This document shows positions 25,432-34,629 of a stretch of 64,000 nucleotides of DNA, in pieces. This DNA comes from JAJDUF01 sp965238265. Its GTDB lineage: Bacteria; Chloroflexota; UBA11872; UBA12225; JAJDUF01. The stretch lies in assembly GCA_965238265.1 (NCBI GenBank), contig OZ250185.1, positions 3,472,001 through 3,536,000 of the forward strand. The letters are read 5' to 3'. Below the pieces are notes generated by a model that saw nothing but the letters and a program-made list of their open reading frames with translations, made no database searches and was not told where the DNA came from. Position numbers and translations under genes: made by a program. The number at the start of each line of letters is the position of its first letter. Within the stretch, counting starts at the first letter, position 1.

Positions 25432-25740
25432 TTAAGCCGCTTCCCTCGCAACATACGTGAGGAAGATTTGCCGATATTGCCGTAGTTTCCTGAGCCGCCC
25501 AGGGTAGCGTAAGGCGTAGACAGGTTCCCCGGTGCGATTGGGGAAATTGAACACTTGAACGTACTCAGAGTGGTCCAGGATTGCACGGACTTCCTCCTCA
25601 GGCACTCCCGTCGTGCTGGCAATACCCCCTGGTGAGCGAAAGTCCCAACGTTCATCAGCTAGCGCGTCGAGCACCTCGCGCTCTGTGGGATTTGTGACAG
25701 CCACGCGGTAGTCATGGCTGTTCGTGTGTGTAGCCGGCAT
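25432..25740 (-). CDS. Hypothetical winged-helix-like small protein
   Basis: ATG 25740 has GGAGG five bases upstream. The 102 residues include a helix-turn-helix-like stretch (REVLDALADERWDFRSPGGIASTTGVPEEEVRAIL) and a beta wing (PVYALRYP), as in marR/arsR-type folds or the DprA winged helix. It may be a DNA-binding regulator paired with the membrane protein just downstream. No named family is recognised. Confidence 0.6.
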   Translation of the reverse strand: MPATHTNSHDYRVAVTNPTEREVLDALADERWDFRSPGGIASTTGVPEEEVRAILDHSEYVQVFNFPNRTGEPVYALRYPGRLRKLRQYRQIFLTYVAREAA

Positions 25741-26048
25741 TCCTCCCTCCAATCCTCCTCACACGGTACCACTTGAGGTAACGGTGGGCCCAAAGGCTAT
25801 CGTCTGCACCATCCCCTGCCAAGCGGGGCCGGGGTGCAATACCTCACACTCTGAGTATCGTAGAGTGGCGTGCAGGTGTGTGAGCTCATACTGCACCCAG
25901 TCTATCTGAACTGGACAGCAATAGTCTACTTCTCGATCCTGCTGGGGTAGCTAGCCAGCTAGAGACAACATCATGCTGCCACCCGGCGTCCGTCTGCAAC
26001 GGACGATCCTATGAGTCAGACGTGCCCACCCGGTCTCAGGACGCCGCG
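25741..26048. other. Intergenic stretch with nothing recognised
   Basis: About 300 bases between two minus-strand genes. I see no open frame with a ribosome site, no hairpin with a T-tract and no family repeat. It presumably contains the promoter of the 25740 gene. Confidence 0.5.
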
Positions 26049-27743
26049 CTACCGCCACTCGTCAATCGAGACGCTGCGCTCGTAGGTGCTGCTCATAATC
26101 CGCCAGTAGCCGTTCGTCTCGCCACCGACCACTACGACTTGAATGTCCTCCAGGCGGAACATCGGGATCAGCTCGTCATCCGCCGCCTTGAGCAGCGTCG
26201 CATAGGGTTCCACACCGTTCAGGGCTTGCGGATAGACGTAGTTCTGGATGAGCTGGTAGTCCCAGTACACACCCGCGGGAAGCGTGGCGTGCTCGTGCAG
26301 CCACCGGATCAGCTTCTCCTTGGTATCGAAGCCGCCCCGGTCAACGAACTGCCGTGCCGTAATCGGGTCCAAGACCAACGTCGGGGGGGCATGCGGGTCC
26401 ATGCCGCGCAGCAAGTTGATCACATGCTCGCGCCAGTAGTGCTCGCGTAGCCCCAAGGTGAACGCGGTCGCGCGACAGCCGGCAAACACGCTTACCACGC
26501 TGTCTGCCGGCTGGAAACCGTGCTGCACGTGGAACGGCACCCACGGACTCCGCTCTTCATTCTCCGCGAAAGTAACGCTGTTATAGGCGTAGTTGTTGCC
26601 CTGCGAGCCTAAGTACGTCCGGCCCGGCTCCGACCCGCCCTGCAAGTTCTGCGACAGCAAGCCATAGGCGCGGCCAATGGTGGCGTTGGCGTGGTTGTAT
26701 GGCCCCAGCGCCCCCGTTCCCCAGTTCATCCCTAGCTCTTGCCGGATCGGCCCGTTCACGACGGCCATCGCCGCCATCGAGCTGGTCGTGCTGCCACGCG
26801 CACTGACGCCGCTCGCGGCCAGGGCCAAGATCACCGGGAAATACTCCGGCTTGGCTCCGGCCATCACGGCGTTGACGGCCACCTTTTCCACGGTGTATTC
26901 CCACGCCTCGCGCGTCGAAGTCGGACGCATCCGCCCAACCACCTCGTCGGGGCGGCGGCCGGTTCCGGCCAGCATCGCTGCCACCCGCTCGTGCGTGGGG
27001 AGGATGATCGGCAGGCGGTCGGTCCATTGGTTCTCCAAGAACAGCCGATGCAGGTTGTCCTCGGTATCCGGCGCAACCCACCGCGGCGTCGAGCGGTCGA
27101 AGCGGCCCGCCGTCATCTCCTCCTGACTGAGCGGCCGGGTGAGCGCCGCGATGACATCATCCATCACGGGCTGCCCCGTTACCGGACTGTCGCCATCCAC
27201 ATACCCGCGTAGCTCCACGGGTGACTTGCCCATGACCGGCTGCGGCACAAAGACGAACCGCTGTTGCGGCATCCCTTTTGCGTAGGCGACCTGCTTGACG
27301 GCGCGCGTGAACGACTCGGTTTGGATAGATGCCGTCGGCACTCCATACTGGCTTTCGAGATTAATGCAATGCACGGCGACCGCCGGCGCACACGTACTTC
27401 AGTGCCCGACTCCCAGGATCACCCCGTCGGCCTCCCTCTTGATCTCGGCGAAGAGCGCGGGATCATCCTCCGTATACACGCCCGACTTGCTCGCAAACAC
27501 CGTGTTGACCTGCGGCATCCGCTCCTCAAACCACGCCTGCATCTGTTGGAGCAAGAGGTCGCCATCGTCAAAGCGACAGTCAACCAGGTACACCGTCTTG
27601 CCCTCCAAGCCATCGAGCCGCGGCGCCATCTCCAACGGCTTGATGGAGGGCGGGTACCCCCGAGGGTTCATCACTACCCTGCGCTGGCTACCACCATCGG
27701 CCAAGCTCTCGTGTGTCGGGATCGCCGTGTTGCTCATGTCCAA
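26049..27743 (-). CDS. UGSC-family selenoprotein (in-frame UGA read as selenocysteine)
   Basis: A 114-codon frame from ATG 27743 ends at TGA (27401-27399), and the next 441-codon frame lies in exactly the same phase. Read through, they give a 564-residue protein with GVILGVGH-U-STCAPAVAV at the junction. The UxxC motif sits where UGSC-family (seleno)proteins carry U-G-S-C. The upstream part (KTVYLVDCRFDDGDLLLQQM) and downstream part (NLESQYGVPTASIQTESF) both match that family's layout. A GGUC-loop hairpin follows the UGA at the bacterial SECIS distance. The chemistry is unknown; a thioredoxin-like redox role is inferred. The start of the downstream frame (GTG 27374) has no ribosome site. Confidence 0.82.
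27369..27401 (-). promoter_or_regulatory. Bacterial SECIS-like hairpin after the UGA codon
   Basis: Counting from the base after UGA, bases 14-17 (CGGC) pair with 22-25 (GCCG) around a GGUC loop at 18-21. Base 13 (C) is a 5'-side bulge, and 8-12 (GUGCG) pair with 26-30 (UGCAU), including two G-U pairs. The Escherichia coli fdhF element likewise has a loop containing GGUC starting about 17-18 bases after UGA and a 5'-side bulge. This is the feature SelB would recognise. Confidence 0.72.
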
Positions 27744-27848
27744 CCTCCACGTTGCACCGGGATGAGACGGCGCAATGCGCCGTTATGGCACCGCGCCAAG
27801 TATGACGTGGTGCGGCCAGGATACCACACGTGACCGTATACTCATTTC

Positions 27849-28955
27849 GTGAGACCGCCTGTGCCAACTGACCACAAAGGGCGTGTTGGGGCCGGCTATC
27901 TGCGGCCGCTCCGGCTGCCTCACGAGATCGCGGCGCTGGCCACGCTGCTCCGCGCAGTCTACACCGACGCTTCGGCGTGGCGCCGGCAGCGGCTCGACGA
28001 TGAGCTAGCCCTGCTCGCACGCTTGCGCCTCGCCTATCGGCTGGCGCGGTGGGTGCCGCGGACGCTCCCACTGCCAAGCGGCTGGGGCTGGGAGGACCGG
28101 CAAGGCCGGCTGGCCGGAGCCGTGCTGGTCCGGCCCCTGCGTCCCGACGGCACGGTGCAGCTGATGGATCACCTGGCAGTCCGACCGGCCGCGCGGCACC
28201 AGGGGATTGGCCGCCGCTTGCTGGCAGCGGCACTGTCCGCCCTGCGGCGGCAGGGCGCCCTCGTCGCGACCCTGGAAGTCGAGCCGGACAATGCCGTGGC
28301 CAGGCGTCTGTACGCAGCGGCCGGCTTCCGGTTGGTAGACGAGGCGATTGACTTGGTCCATCCAGCCGCAGCGGGGCAGTCACGCGGCAGCCGCGCCGAG
28401 GAGAGCACCGAGTTCACGGTACGCGCCTATCGCCGCGCCGATTTCGCACCGCTCCAGCGCCTCTTCAACGCGGCAATTCCCTGGATTCCCGGTACAACGG
28501 CCAACGGCCCCGTCGCCGCCGGAAGGCTACAAGCCGCGCGGACCGCAACCATGCGCTGGCTCGTAGACCTGATCCGCGCCCAAGAACGCCGCAGCTACGT
28601 TGTCACCGGGGCCGCCGGAGACCTGCTGGCCTTTGCGGAGATCACGCGCACCAGCCGGACTCCGGCAGCGTGGCTGGGGTTTGCCCCTCCCTATCACCGT
28701 CTGCGCTTGATCGGCGCTCCGGACCTGCCGGCGACCACCGCCACCACCCTACTCACCGTGACGTTGGCCGACTCCGGGCCAAGACCCGGACATCCTCGGC
28801 CCACCCTGACGACCGTCTCGGAGCGGCAACCGACCTTGGTGCAGGCGTTGCAGCAAGCCGGGTTTATCCCCCAGGAGAAACGCCATCGGTTAGCGCTCGA
28901 CCTCGCCGCGCAGAAACCGGAAACGGTGACGCCGGGCTACCCCCGGCCGGCTTAG
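27849..28955 (+). CDS. GNAT-family N-acetyltransferase (two-domain)
   Basis: The N-terminal domain (about 15-165) has the acetyl-CoA motif VRPAARHQGIGRRLL, then LEVEPDNAVARRLYAAAGF. The C-terminal domain (about 185-350) repeats the strand/helix pattern in weaker form, so this looks like a tandem or degenerate double GNAT. The start is GTG 27849; no ribosome site is strong, so a later start is possible. It lies divergent from the selenoprotein gene with a 105-base promoter region between them. The acceptor substrate is unknown. Confidence 0.8.
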   Translation: MRPPVPTDHKGRVGAGYLRPLRLPHEIAALATLLRAVYTDASAWRRQRLDDELALLARLRLAYRLARWVPRTLPLPSGWGWEDRQGRLAGAVLVRPLRPDGTVQLMDHLAVRPAARHQGIGRRLLAAALSALRRQGALVATLEVEPDNAVARRLYAAAGFRLVDEAIDLVHPAAAGQSRGSRAEESTEFTVRAYRRADFAPLQRLFNAAIPWIPGTTANGPVAAGRLQAARTATMRWLVDLIRAQERRSYVVTGAAGDLLAFAEITRTSRTPAAWLGFAPPYHRLRLIGAPDLPATTATTLLTVTLADSGPRPGHPRPTLTTVSERQPTLVQALQQAGFIPQEKRHRLALDLAAQKPETVTPGYPRPA

Positions 28956-29053
28956 TCTCGGCGGTGGACGCGGCATATCTTCACGGAGCTTTAACGGGCG
29001 GTTAGCCTACGGATACTCGACCCGCGCTATGTTGAGGTCGGAGGACAAGCGCG

Positions 29054-29923
29054 ATGAGTAACCCAACGCACGATAGCCCGATCTTTGGACGACCGCGCCG
29101 TGCAGCGCGGCGCGGTCTGCCGGGCGGTGAGCAGCCAAGAACGAACCGGCGTGACGATCTGCTGCGGAGCCTAGGGGCGGTTGGCTCTCTCGCCTTGCTC
29201 GGGTGTCGGGGTATCCGTGGCCCCGAGGCACAAGTCGCGGGCGGCAGCGTAGACCCAACCGCCGTACCGGCCGCGGCCGGGGCAACGCAGCCGCCGGCGA
29301 GCATCGCCGTTCCTAGCGGCAGTCAATCGCCGGCCAATCCGGTCCCTGCGTGTGTCCTGACTCCCCGGCAGACGGAAGGCCCGTTCTACTTCGATCCCAG
29401 GCAAATCCGGCGCAACATCACTGAGGGACGGCCCGGCACGCCGTTGCAAGTGGCCCTACAAGTGGTCGAAGCCGGGACCTGTCGTCCGATTCAGGATGCA
29501 CTCGTAGATATCTGGCATGCGGATGTAACCGGCGTCTATTCCGGCTACACTCGTCAAGGTGAGCGGGGAGATGTGGACGCCTCGGGCGAGACGTTTCTCC
29601 GGGGCAGCCAGATCACCGATGCCAGCGGACTTGTCCAGTTCGAGTCCATCTACCCCGGTTGGTACCCTGGCCGCGCCGTGCATATCCACTTCAAGGTGCG
29701 CTTTGCCAACCAGACCGCGGTGGCGTCGCAGCTGTATTTTCCGGAGGAGGTGACGGACCGGGCCTACGCCGCGGCACCGTACAATCAGCGCAGGCAGCGT
29801 TCGACGACCAATGCGACGGACAGCGTACTCCGGGGTGCCCCGGAAGACCAAAATCTGCTCGCGGCGGTTGCTGCGGCCGGTGCCGGCTACCGGGCGTCGC
29901 TCACCATCGGCATAGCACCCTGA
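29054..29923 (+). CDS. Intradiol ring-cleavage dioxygenase-like, predicted lipoprotein
   Basis: Residues 100-285 carry an intradiol dioxygenase core: TPRQTEGPFYFDP, LVDIWHADVTGVYSGY with an iron-ligand Tyr, and PGWYPGRAVHIHFKV with the second Tyr and both His ligands. The N-terminal 55 residues contain an RR pair (RTNRRDDLLRSLG) and a hydrophobic run ending in ALLGC, suggesting Tat/lipoprotein export, and then a Ser/Pro/Ala linker. Exported intradiol-like proteins occur widely in actinobacteria and Chloroflexota; their aromatic substrates are mostly unknown. The length (289) fits that group. Confidence 0.85.
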   Translation: MSNPTHDSPIFGRPRRAARRGLPGGEQPRTNRRDDLLRSLGAVGSLALLGCRGIRGPEAQVAGGSVDPTAVPAAAGATQPPASIAVPSGSQSPANPVPACVLTPRQTEGPFYFDPRQIRRNITEGRPGTPLQVALQVVEAGTCRPIQDALVDIWHADVTGVYSGYTRQGERGDVDASGETFLRGSQITDASGLVQFESIYPGWYPGRAVHIHFKVRFANQTAVASQLYFPEEVTDRAYAAAPYNQRRQRSTTNATDSVLRGAPEDQNLLAAVAAAGAGYRASLTIGIAP

Positions 29924-29952
29924 GAGGCCGCCTGGCGGTCGGCGCCGGGGTG

Positions 29953-31176
29953 TCAGGAATCATCGGCGGCGACCACGCCCTCGCTGTGGACACGCTCATA
30001 GAGGCGAGCGAACTCCGGCGAGCCGTCTTCTTCCCACAGCTCGACGCGGAGGCCCCGGATCGTGCCTTCCTCGTAGCCCGTCAACCGGCTTACCGCGGGA
30101 AACTTCGGCGTGTAGAGCGTGTGGCCGCCGGGCAGGTGCAACACGGATACGTAGCGCCGGAGCACCGTGGGTTGGCGGGCCGCGGCACGCTCCAGGGCCG
30201 CTTCGTCAACTTCCACGCCTAATCCCGGCGCTTCCGGTACCGGTGAGGAGCCCTCGATGACCGGAATACGCTCGGTGGTGATGTCGTCCTCGTATTGGTC
30301 GTCGAGGTTGATGGAGTGGCCGACTGTCGGGAGCACCGCGGCCAGGTGCAAGGCCAACGCCTTGGTCAGCGTGCCACCGGTGAGCTGTACGATGGTCTGG
30401 ATATTGGCCCGACCGTAGGCCATGCCACGGGCGAGGGCATCGCCGAGGCCGGCCTCCCCTACCATGTAGGCGTCGGCGACGCCGTGGATAACTTCCTGTA
30501 GGCCGCCGAGCGGCGCCACGTGCATGATGAGCGGTATGCGCGTCTGCGCGCGGAGACGCTGCCAGCTATCCAAGTCCCTGCGGACGAGCGGGTCCTCGAT
30601 GAAGCCCACGATGGGGTGGTGCTCTTCCAACGCGCGGATCGTCGGCAGGACGGCTGCCAGAGTGCGGTTGCCGTTGAAGTCGTAATGCAGCCGGAAGCCG
30701 GGCGGGGCGACCTCCTCCACGACGCGGGTCTGCTCCATGACATCGTGGATTTCCGAAGTGTGCATCTTGAAGATGGTGTAGCCCTGGGCGACGGCACGTT
30801 GGACCTCCTCGCGGAACTGTGCCGGCGCAGCGGGCCGGGTCCACGCGGCGACGGCAACGGCGTCGCGCACCTTCTGTCCCATCAGCTTGTACGCCGGAAC
30901 ACCCAGGTACTTCCCCATCACGTCGTAGAGGGCACCGCAGAGGCCGGGATTGAAGTCATTGTTGATGAAGTCGAACGGGCTACGGCCGATGAGTGGCTCG
31001 ACGGTAGACCGCGGCGGCGCCGGGCAGCGATAGTCGCCGTAGCCGGTCACTCCCGCGTCGGTTTGGACGCGGAATACCGTGCGCCGATTGATGCCGCCAA
31101 ATCGCACCTGATACTGCTCATTGCGGGCAGCGATACGGGGATAGATCGGAATGATCTCGATAGCGGTAATCTTCAT
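29953..31176 (-). CDS. Mandelate racemase/muconate-lactonizing (enolase superfamily) enzyme
   Basis: The protein has the capping domain start MKITAIEIIPIYP, then a TIM barrel with an F-K-M-H strand (YTIFKMHTSEIHD), the metal ligand Asp in LHYDFNGNRTL, Glu in VGFIEDPLV and a third ligand in YMVGEAGLGD. The usual KxK motif is represented by KMH, so the base may be the His. This could signal a divergent substrate. I prefer ATG 31176 (GGAGG 9 bases upstream) to GTG 31182. Enzymes of the class abstract an alpha proton from acid sugars or similar carboxylates. Confidence 0.85.
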   Translation of the reverse strand: MKITAIEIIPIYPRIAARNEQYQVRFGGINRRTVFRVQTDAGVTGYGDYRCPAPPRSTVEPLIGRSPFDFINNDFNPGLCGALYDVMGKYLGVPAYKLMGQKVRDAVAVAAWTRPAAPAQFREEVQRAVAQGYTIFKMHTSEIHDVMEQTRVVEEVAPPGFRLHYDFNGNRTLAAVLPTIRALEEHHPIVGFIEDPLVRRDLDSWQRLRAQTRIPLIMHVAPLGGLQEVIHGVADAYMVGEAGLGDALARGMAYGRANIQTIVQLTGGTLTKALALHLAAVLPTVGHSINLDDQYEDDITTERIPVIEGSSPVPEAPGLGVEVDEAALERAAARQPTVLRRYVSVLHLPGGHTLYTPKFPAVSRLTGYEEGTIRGLRVELWEEDGSPEFARLYERVHSEGVVAADDS

Positions 31177-31373
31177 TGGCACGCTCCTCCCGGCTAGCCG
31201 CGATTCGGCCTGCGGTGCTGGCCTCTATAGGTGCGCAGGTGTGATCGCAGGCGTGCCCGCAGCATAACACGGCAGCCGAATTCAAGCCCCATGTAGGACC
31301 GGTACTCTATACTGCGCTCGCCAGGTACCGGTGGCAGGAGGAGCCATCGGACACACACGCGGAAGGAGCAAAC

Positions 31374-32159
31374 ATGCGCGAGCAAGAGATTCGCCTGGAA
31401 AAGCTGACTCGTCGGGAGTTCCGCGCGGCCCTCGCGGCCGAGCACTTCCAAGTGGCGATCCTGCCTACGGGGAGTATCGAGCAGCACCTGGAGCATCTGG
31501 CGTTGGAGCAAGACATCGTGTCGAGCACCTACGTCGCGGAGCGGGTAGCGGAACGGCTCTATCCCAACGTGATCGTCGCGGTACCGATGGCCATCGGTAT
31601 TGCCGAGCACCACATGGGGTTTGCCGGCACCCTCTCGGCCCGCCCCGGCAGCTGGCTGGCCGTGCTCTTCGACGCCGTAGAGAGCCTCGTCCGGCACGGC
31701 GTCAGGAAGGTGCTCATCCTCAACGGCCACGGCGGCAACGTGGCCGTGATCCGCAGCGCGCTGCCGCAATGGCAACTCTACTTTCGCAACGCGCACGGCG
31801 AGAAGCCGGAGCTTGGCGACACGTTAGCCAGCTTCTCGCACGGGGAATACAACCGGCGCGTGCTGGAGACGGCGCAAGCACCCGTTGACCTGCGCTCGTG
31901 CAGCTATTGGGACCTGATCCCGCGCGACTTCGCCAATGAAGTGCTGGAGACGGGGAGCATGCCCGGCCACGCCCAGGAGTTCGAGACGTCCGTGACGATG
32001 TATGCGTTTCCGGAGAACCTCCGACCGGAGGCAATGGCTTACAACGCCAGCCCCAATAGCTCCAAAGCGACCAGCGAGAAGGGGCGCGTGCTGATCGAGC
32101 AGGCCATCGAAGGGGGTGTGGCGCTGGTGCAGGAGATGCTGGCCGCACCCCAAACGTAG
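31374..32159 (+). CDS. Creatininase-family amidohydrolase
   Basis: The 261-residue protein has the family metal sites: Glu and His in LPTGSIEQHLEHL, Asp in LEQDIV, His in IAEHHMGFAGT, NGHGGN, and the late Glu in GHAQEFETS. The family opens cyclic amides such as creatinine, or acts on N-formyl and mycofactocin intermediates. No substrate partner lies next to it, although the upstream divergent enolase-superfamily gene suggests a shared catabolic theme. Start ATG 31374 is preceded by GGAAGGAG. Confidence 0.87.
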   Translation: MREQEIRLEKLTRREFRAALAAEHFQVAILPTGSIEQHLEHLALEQDIVSSTYVAERVAERLYPNVIVAVPMAIGIAEHHMGFAGTLSARPGSWLAVLFDAVESLVRHGVRKVLILNGHGGNVAVIRSALPQWQLYFRNAHGEKPELGDTLASFSHGEYNRRVLETAQAPVDLRSCSYWDLIPRDFANEVLETGSMPGHAQEFETSVTMYAFPENLRPEAMAYNASPNSSKATSEKGRVLIEQAIEGGVALVQEMLAAPQT

Positions 32160-32203
32160 CTACTAAACTTGCCAGGGACCATAAAAGGGGGATGGGGTGA
32201 ATC

Positions 32204-32891
32204 ATGCCGGATTGGAAAAGGATCCTTCAGGCAATCGGAGTTTCGGCCGCACAGACTGCTCACGAATCGAGTGCCCGCAACGGTCGCTCCACATACAAAC
32301 GGGGGGGGCAAACCCACCAGGACCTACAAGGCCAACACCTGCCGGTTCTGGGACTGCAAAAAGCGGATTCCTGAAAACCACTTCTTCTGCTACGAGCACT
32401 TTCAGGGCTTCCAAGCCGGGGAAGTTGACAAGTGTCCGGGCTGTGGCTTCGCCAAGGACGCGCAGTATGAAGTGTGCCTCGACTGCCGTAACAGTGGGCG
32501 GCGGCCTTCAGCCAAGGGCAGTAAAGGTGGAGACCGCTCCGGAAGCTGGTACAAGCCTGAGTACTCCCCCCATTGGGAGGCGCGAGACGCCAAGACCAAC
32601 ACCTTCTACGTCTATCTGCTGAAGCTAGATGGTGGGCAGTTCTACGCCGGCCAGACCAGGGAGCTCCGCGAGCGCCTTTCGGAGCACCGCGACGGTCGTA
32701 CCAAGTCCACCGCCGGCCGGAACCCGAAACTTGTGTGGTTTCGGACTGCGGATACTGCCAAGTCGTGAAGTCGTGAAGTCGCGAAGTCTAGGGAGGCCGA
32801 GCTTAAGAAGCTGGTTGACTCCAACCCGCGGGAAATCCGCAGAATGATCAATGGGTTCAAGGACTTGGTGCAAGCGCTGGACTACAGCTAG
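32204..32891 (+). pseudogene. Zinc-ribbon GIY-YIG nuclease gene interrupted at two simple-sequence tracts
   Basis: From ATG 32204 the frame reads MPDWKRILQAIGVSAAQTAH to a G8 tract (32301-32308). Only a +1 shift there connects to KPTRTYKANTCRFWDCKKRI, the zinc-binding part (CPGCG, CLDC) and a GIY-YIG domain (FYVYLLKLDGGQFYAGQTRE). An in-frame TGA at 32766 then falls inside a run of 8-base units (AAGTCGTG and variants, 32759-32790). Reading resumes after it as REAELKKLVDSNPREIRR to the stop at 32889. With G7 and fewer octamers the gene would be whole. A TTG at 32169 could start the shorter form. Confidence 0.65.
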
Positions 32892-33026
32892 TATCCCGCC
32901 GGTGCTAGCTCCGCAACTCTTCCTGCTACCCTCATGGGCCTACCCCGCAGCAGGATAAATGGCTCGGGAGCGAGACTGGCGGGCCGCTCCGCAAGCTAGG
33001 GCGCGTAAGGGAGGCAGACAAACGAC

Positions 33027-34472
33027 ATGAATCCACGCCGCACGCAGCTATTTCTGGACGATGAGATTATCGAACAGACCGTCCGCCTCCAGCGGATCAT
33101 CCATCAGCCCCAGAAACACCCGGGTAACCCGCTCTACACCGTGGGCGCACCCTGGGAAGGCGAAGGGATAGTCTATCTGGCCGGCGTCTACATTGACCCG
33201 CAAGATCACCTCTGGAAAGCCTGGTACGTCACGCTCTACCCCCCCGCCTACCCGGAGATCATCTACGCCATCTGCCTGATTACGTCACCGGACGGCATCC
33301 ACTGGACCCGGCCGGAGCTGGACGTGTACCGCGGGCACAATGGCGAAAAGACCAACATCGTCCTCGATCTGGGCAAGGTTGGTAGTGTCTCGGGGCCGAC
33401 CATTCTCTTCGAGCCGGAGCACACGTCAACACCGTGGACGCTCATTATCAGCGCGTCGGTACACGGAACCGCGGATTACAAAGGCTACATTCTGCGCTCG
33501 GCCGACGGCGTGCATTGGGAGTGGGAGCGCCCCATGCCCCACGGCGTTGACCACGGCATGGGCGACCGCTGTACCGCGCTCAAGGGCACCGACCCGGAGT
33601 ATCCCTACCTGCTGTTGAGTCGGGGTCTCGCGGACATGCGGCAGTGGGGCTTGGTGCGGTCGGTGCATCGGGTCGCGATCAACGCCAAACGCGCCGCGAG
33701 CAGCCCCCAGCGCATCCTCACCCCCGACCTCGAAGACGACCCGGCGGGGCAGGTGTATCACGCCCACGCCTTCCGGTACGGGGACACCTATGTCGGCCTC
33801 TTCCAGTGGTACTGGGAGACGGCCGATCCCTACGCCGAAATGGAGCTGATGACGAGCCGTGACACCATCACGTGGCAGCGGCTGCGTCCCCGCCGGACGT
33901 TCTTGCCGCGCTCACCGGGCGGCGCCGCGGCGGGCGCCTTCGATTGCCAGGCTACGGACACCGCGCTCTCGCCACCAATCGGCACGTCCCATCCTACCCA
34001 AGGCCCCTACCTGATCGGGGGCATGGATACCCTCTGGTTCTACTATTGGGGTGGGCCGGCCATGCACGGCAAGCGCCACCTGACCTTTGGCCGGGCGCTG
34101 GGTCTCGCACAGCTGCGGGCCGATGGGTTCTGCTCCCTCCGCGCGCACCGCTTCCCCGGCACGCTCGTCACAAAACCGTTCGTGTGGCCGGGCGGCGCCT
34201 TGCAGATCAATGCCGCGCTGGTCGGCGGCGGGGGCAACGGCGGCGTATGGGTCGAGGTGCTCGATGAAGATTTGACACCCATCCCGGGACTGACCCGCGC
34301 GGACGCCGATGTCTTCCGCTACCGTGACAGCACCGCGCACGTGTGTACGTGGCAGCAGGATAGCCAGGCTATCGCCAAGGTAACCGGGCAACGCATCCGC
34401 CTGAAGTTCTACCTGGAGAACGCTGACCTCTACAGCTTCCGCGCGGCAGACGAGCGCCGGGAGTGGGCCTGA
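33027..34472 (+). CDS. Beta-propeller protein resembling GH32/GH43-type glycosidases
   Basis: The 481-residue protein repeats a pattern of short Trp-containing strands with SxDGxxW turns (TSPDGIHWTRPE, RSADGVHWEWER, TSRDTITWQRLR), typical of five-bladed propellers in GH32/43/68 and of sialidase-like proteins. The C-terminal 130 residues form a beta-sandwich (PGGALQINAALVGGGGNGGV), as in GH32. No signal peptide is seen. Start ATG 33027 follows GGGAGGC by about 8 bases. Whether it is a hydrolase or a binding protein is unknown. Confidence 0.7.
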   Translation: MNPRRTQLFLDDEIIEQTVRLQRIIHQPQKHPGNPLYTVGAPWEGEGIVYLAGVYIDPQDHLWKAWYVTLYPPAYPEIIYAICLITSPDGIHWTRPELDVYRGHNGEKTNIVLDLGKVGSVSGPTILFEPEHTSTPWTLIISASVHGTADYKGYILRSADGVHWEWERPMPHGVDHGMGDRCTALKGTDPEYPYLLLSRGLADMRQWGLVRSVHRVAINAKRAASSPQRILTPDLEDDPAGQVYHAHAFRYGDTYVGLFQWYWETADPYAEMELMTSRDTITWQRLRPRRTFLPRSPGGAAAGAFDCQATDTALSPPIGTSHPTQGPYLIGGMDTLWFYYWGGPAMHGKRHLTFGRALGLAQLRADGFCSLRAHRFPGTLVTKPFVWPGGALQINAALVGGGGNGGVWVEVLDEDLTPIPGLTRADADVFRYRDSTAHVCTWQQDSQAIAKVTGQRIRLKFYLENADLYSFRAADERREWA

Positions 34473-34500
34473 GGGGGTTGCACTCCGAGGTAGGTGAGGG

Positions 34501-34574
34501 TGCATCCGGAAGGAATCGAACCTTCAACCTTGGGCTTAAGAGGCCCCTGCTCTGCCTAGTTGAGCTACGGATGC
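34501..34574 (-). tRNA. tRNA-Lys (CUU anticodon)
   Basis: On the minus strand the acceptor arms GCATCCG and CGGATGC pair. The D arm (GCTC, loop, GAGC), anticodon stem with loop CTCTTAA (anticodon CTT) and T arm GAAGG-TTCGATT-CCTTC are complete. The discriminator is A and CCA is not encoded. The first anticodon-stem pair (G-A) is mismatched. Confidence 0.92.
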
Positions 34575-34629
34575 CCGGCACGACGCTCTGCTGATCAGAT
34601 TGTACCAAAATGGGTGAGGGAATGAGTAG

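Noticed and set aside
32759..32790. TGA at 32766 as a second selenocysteine codon
   Set aside because: It lies in an octamer repeat expansion, has no UxxC motif and no GGUC-loop hairpin after it.
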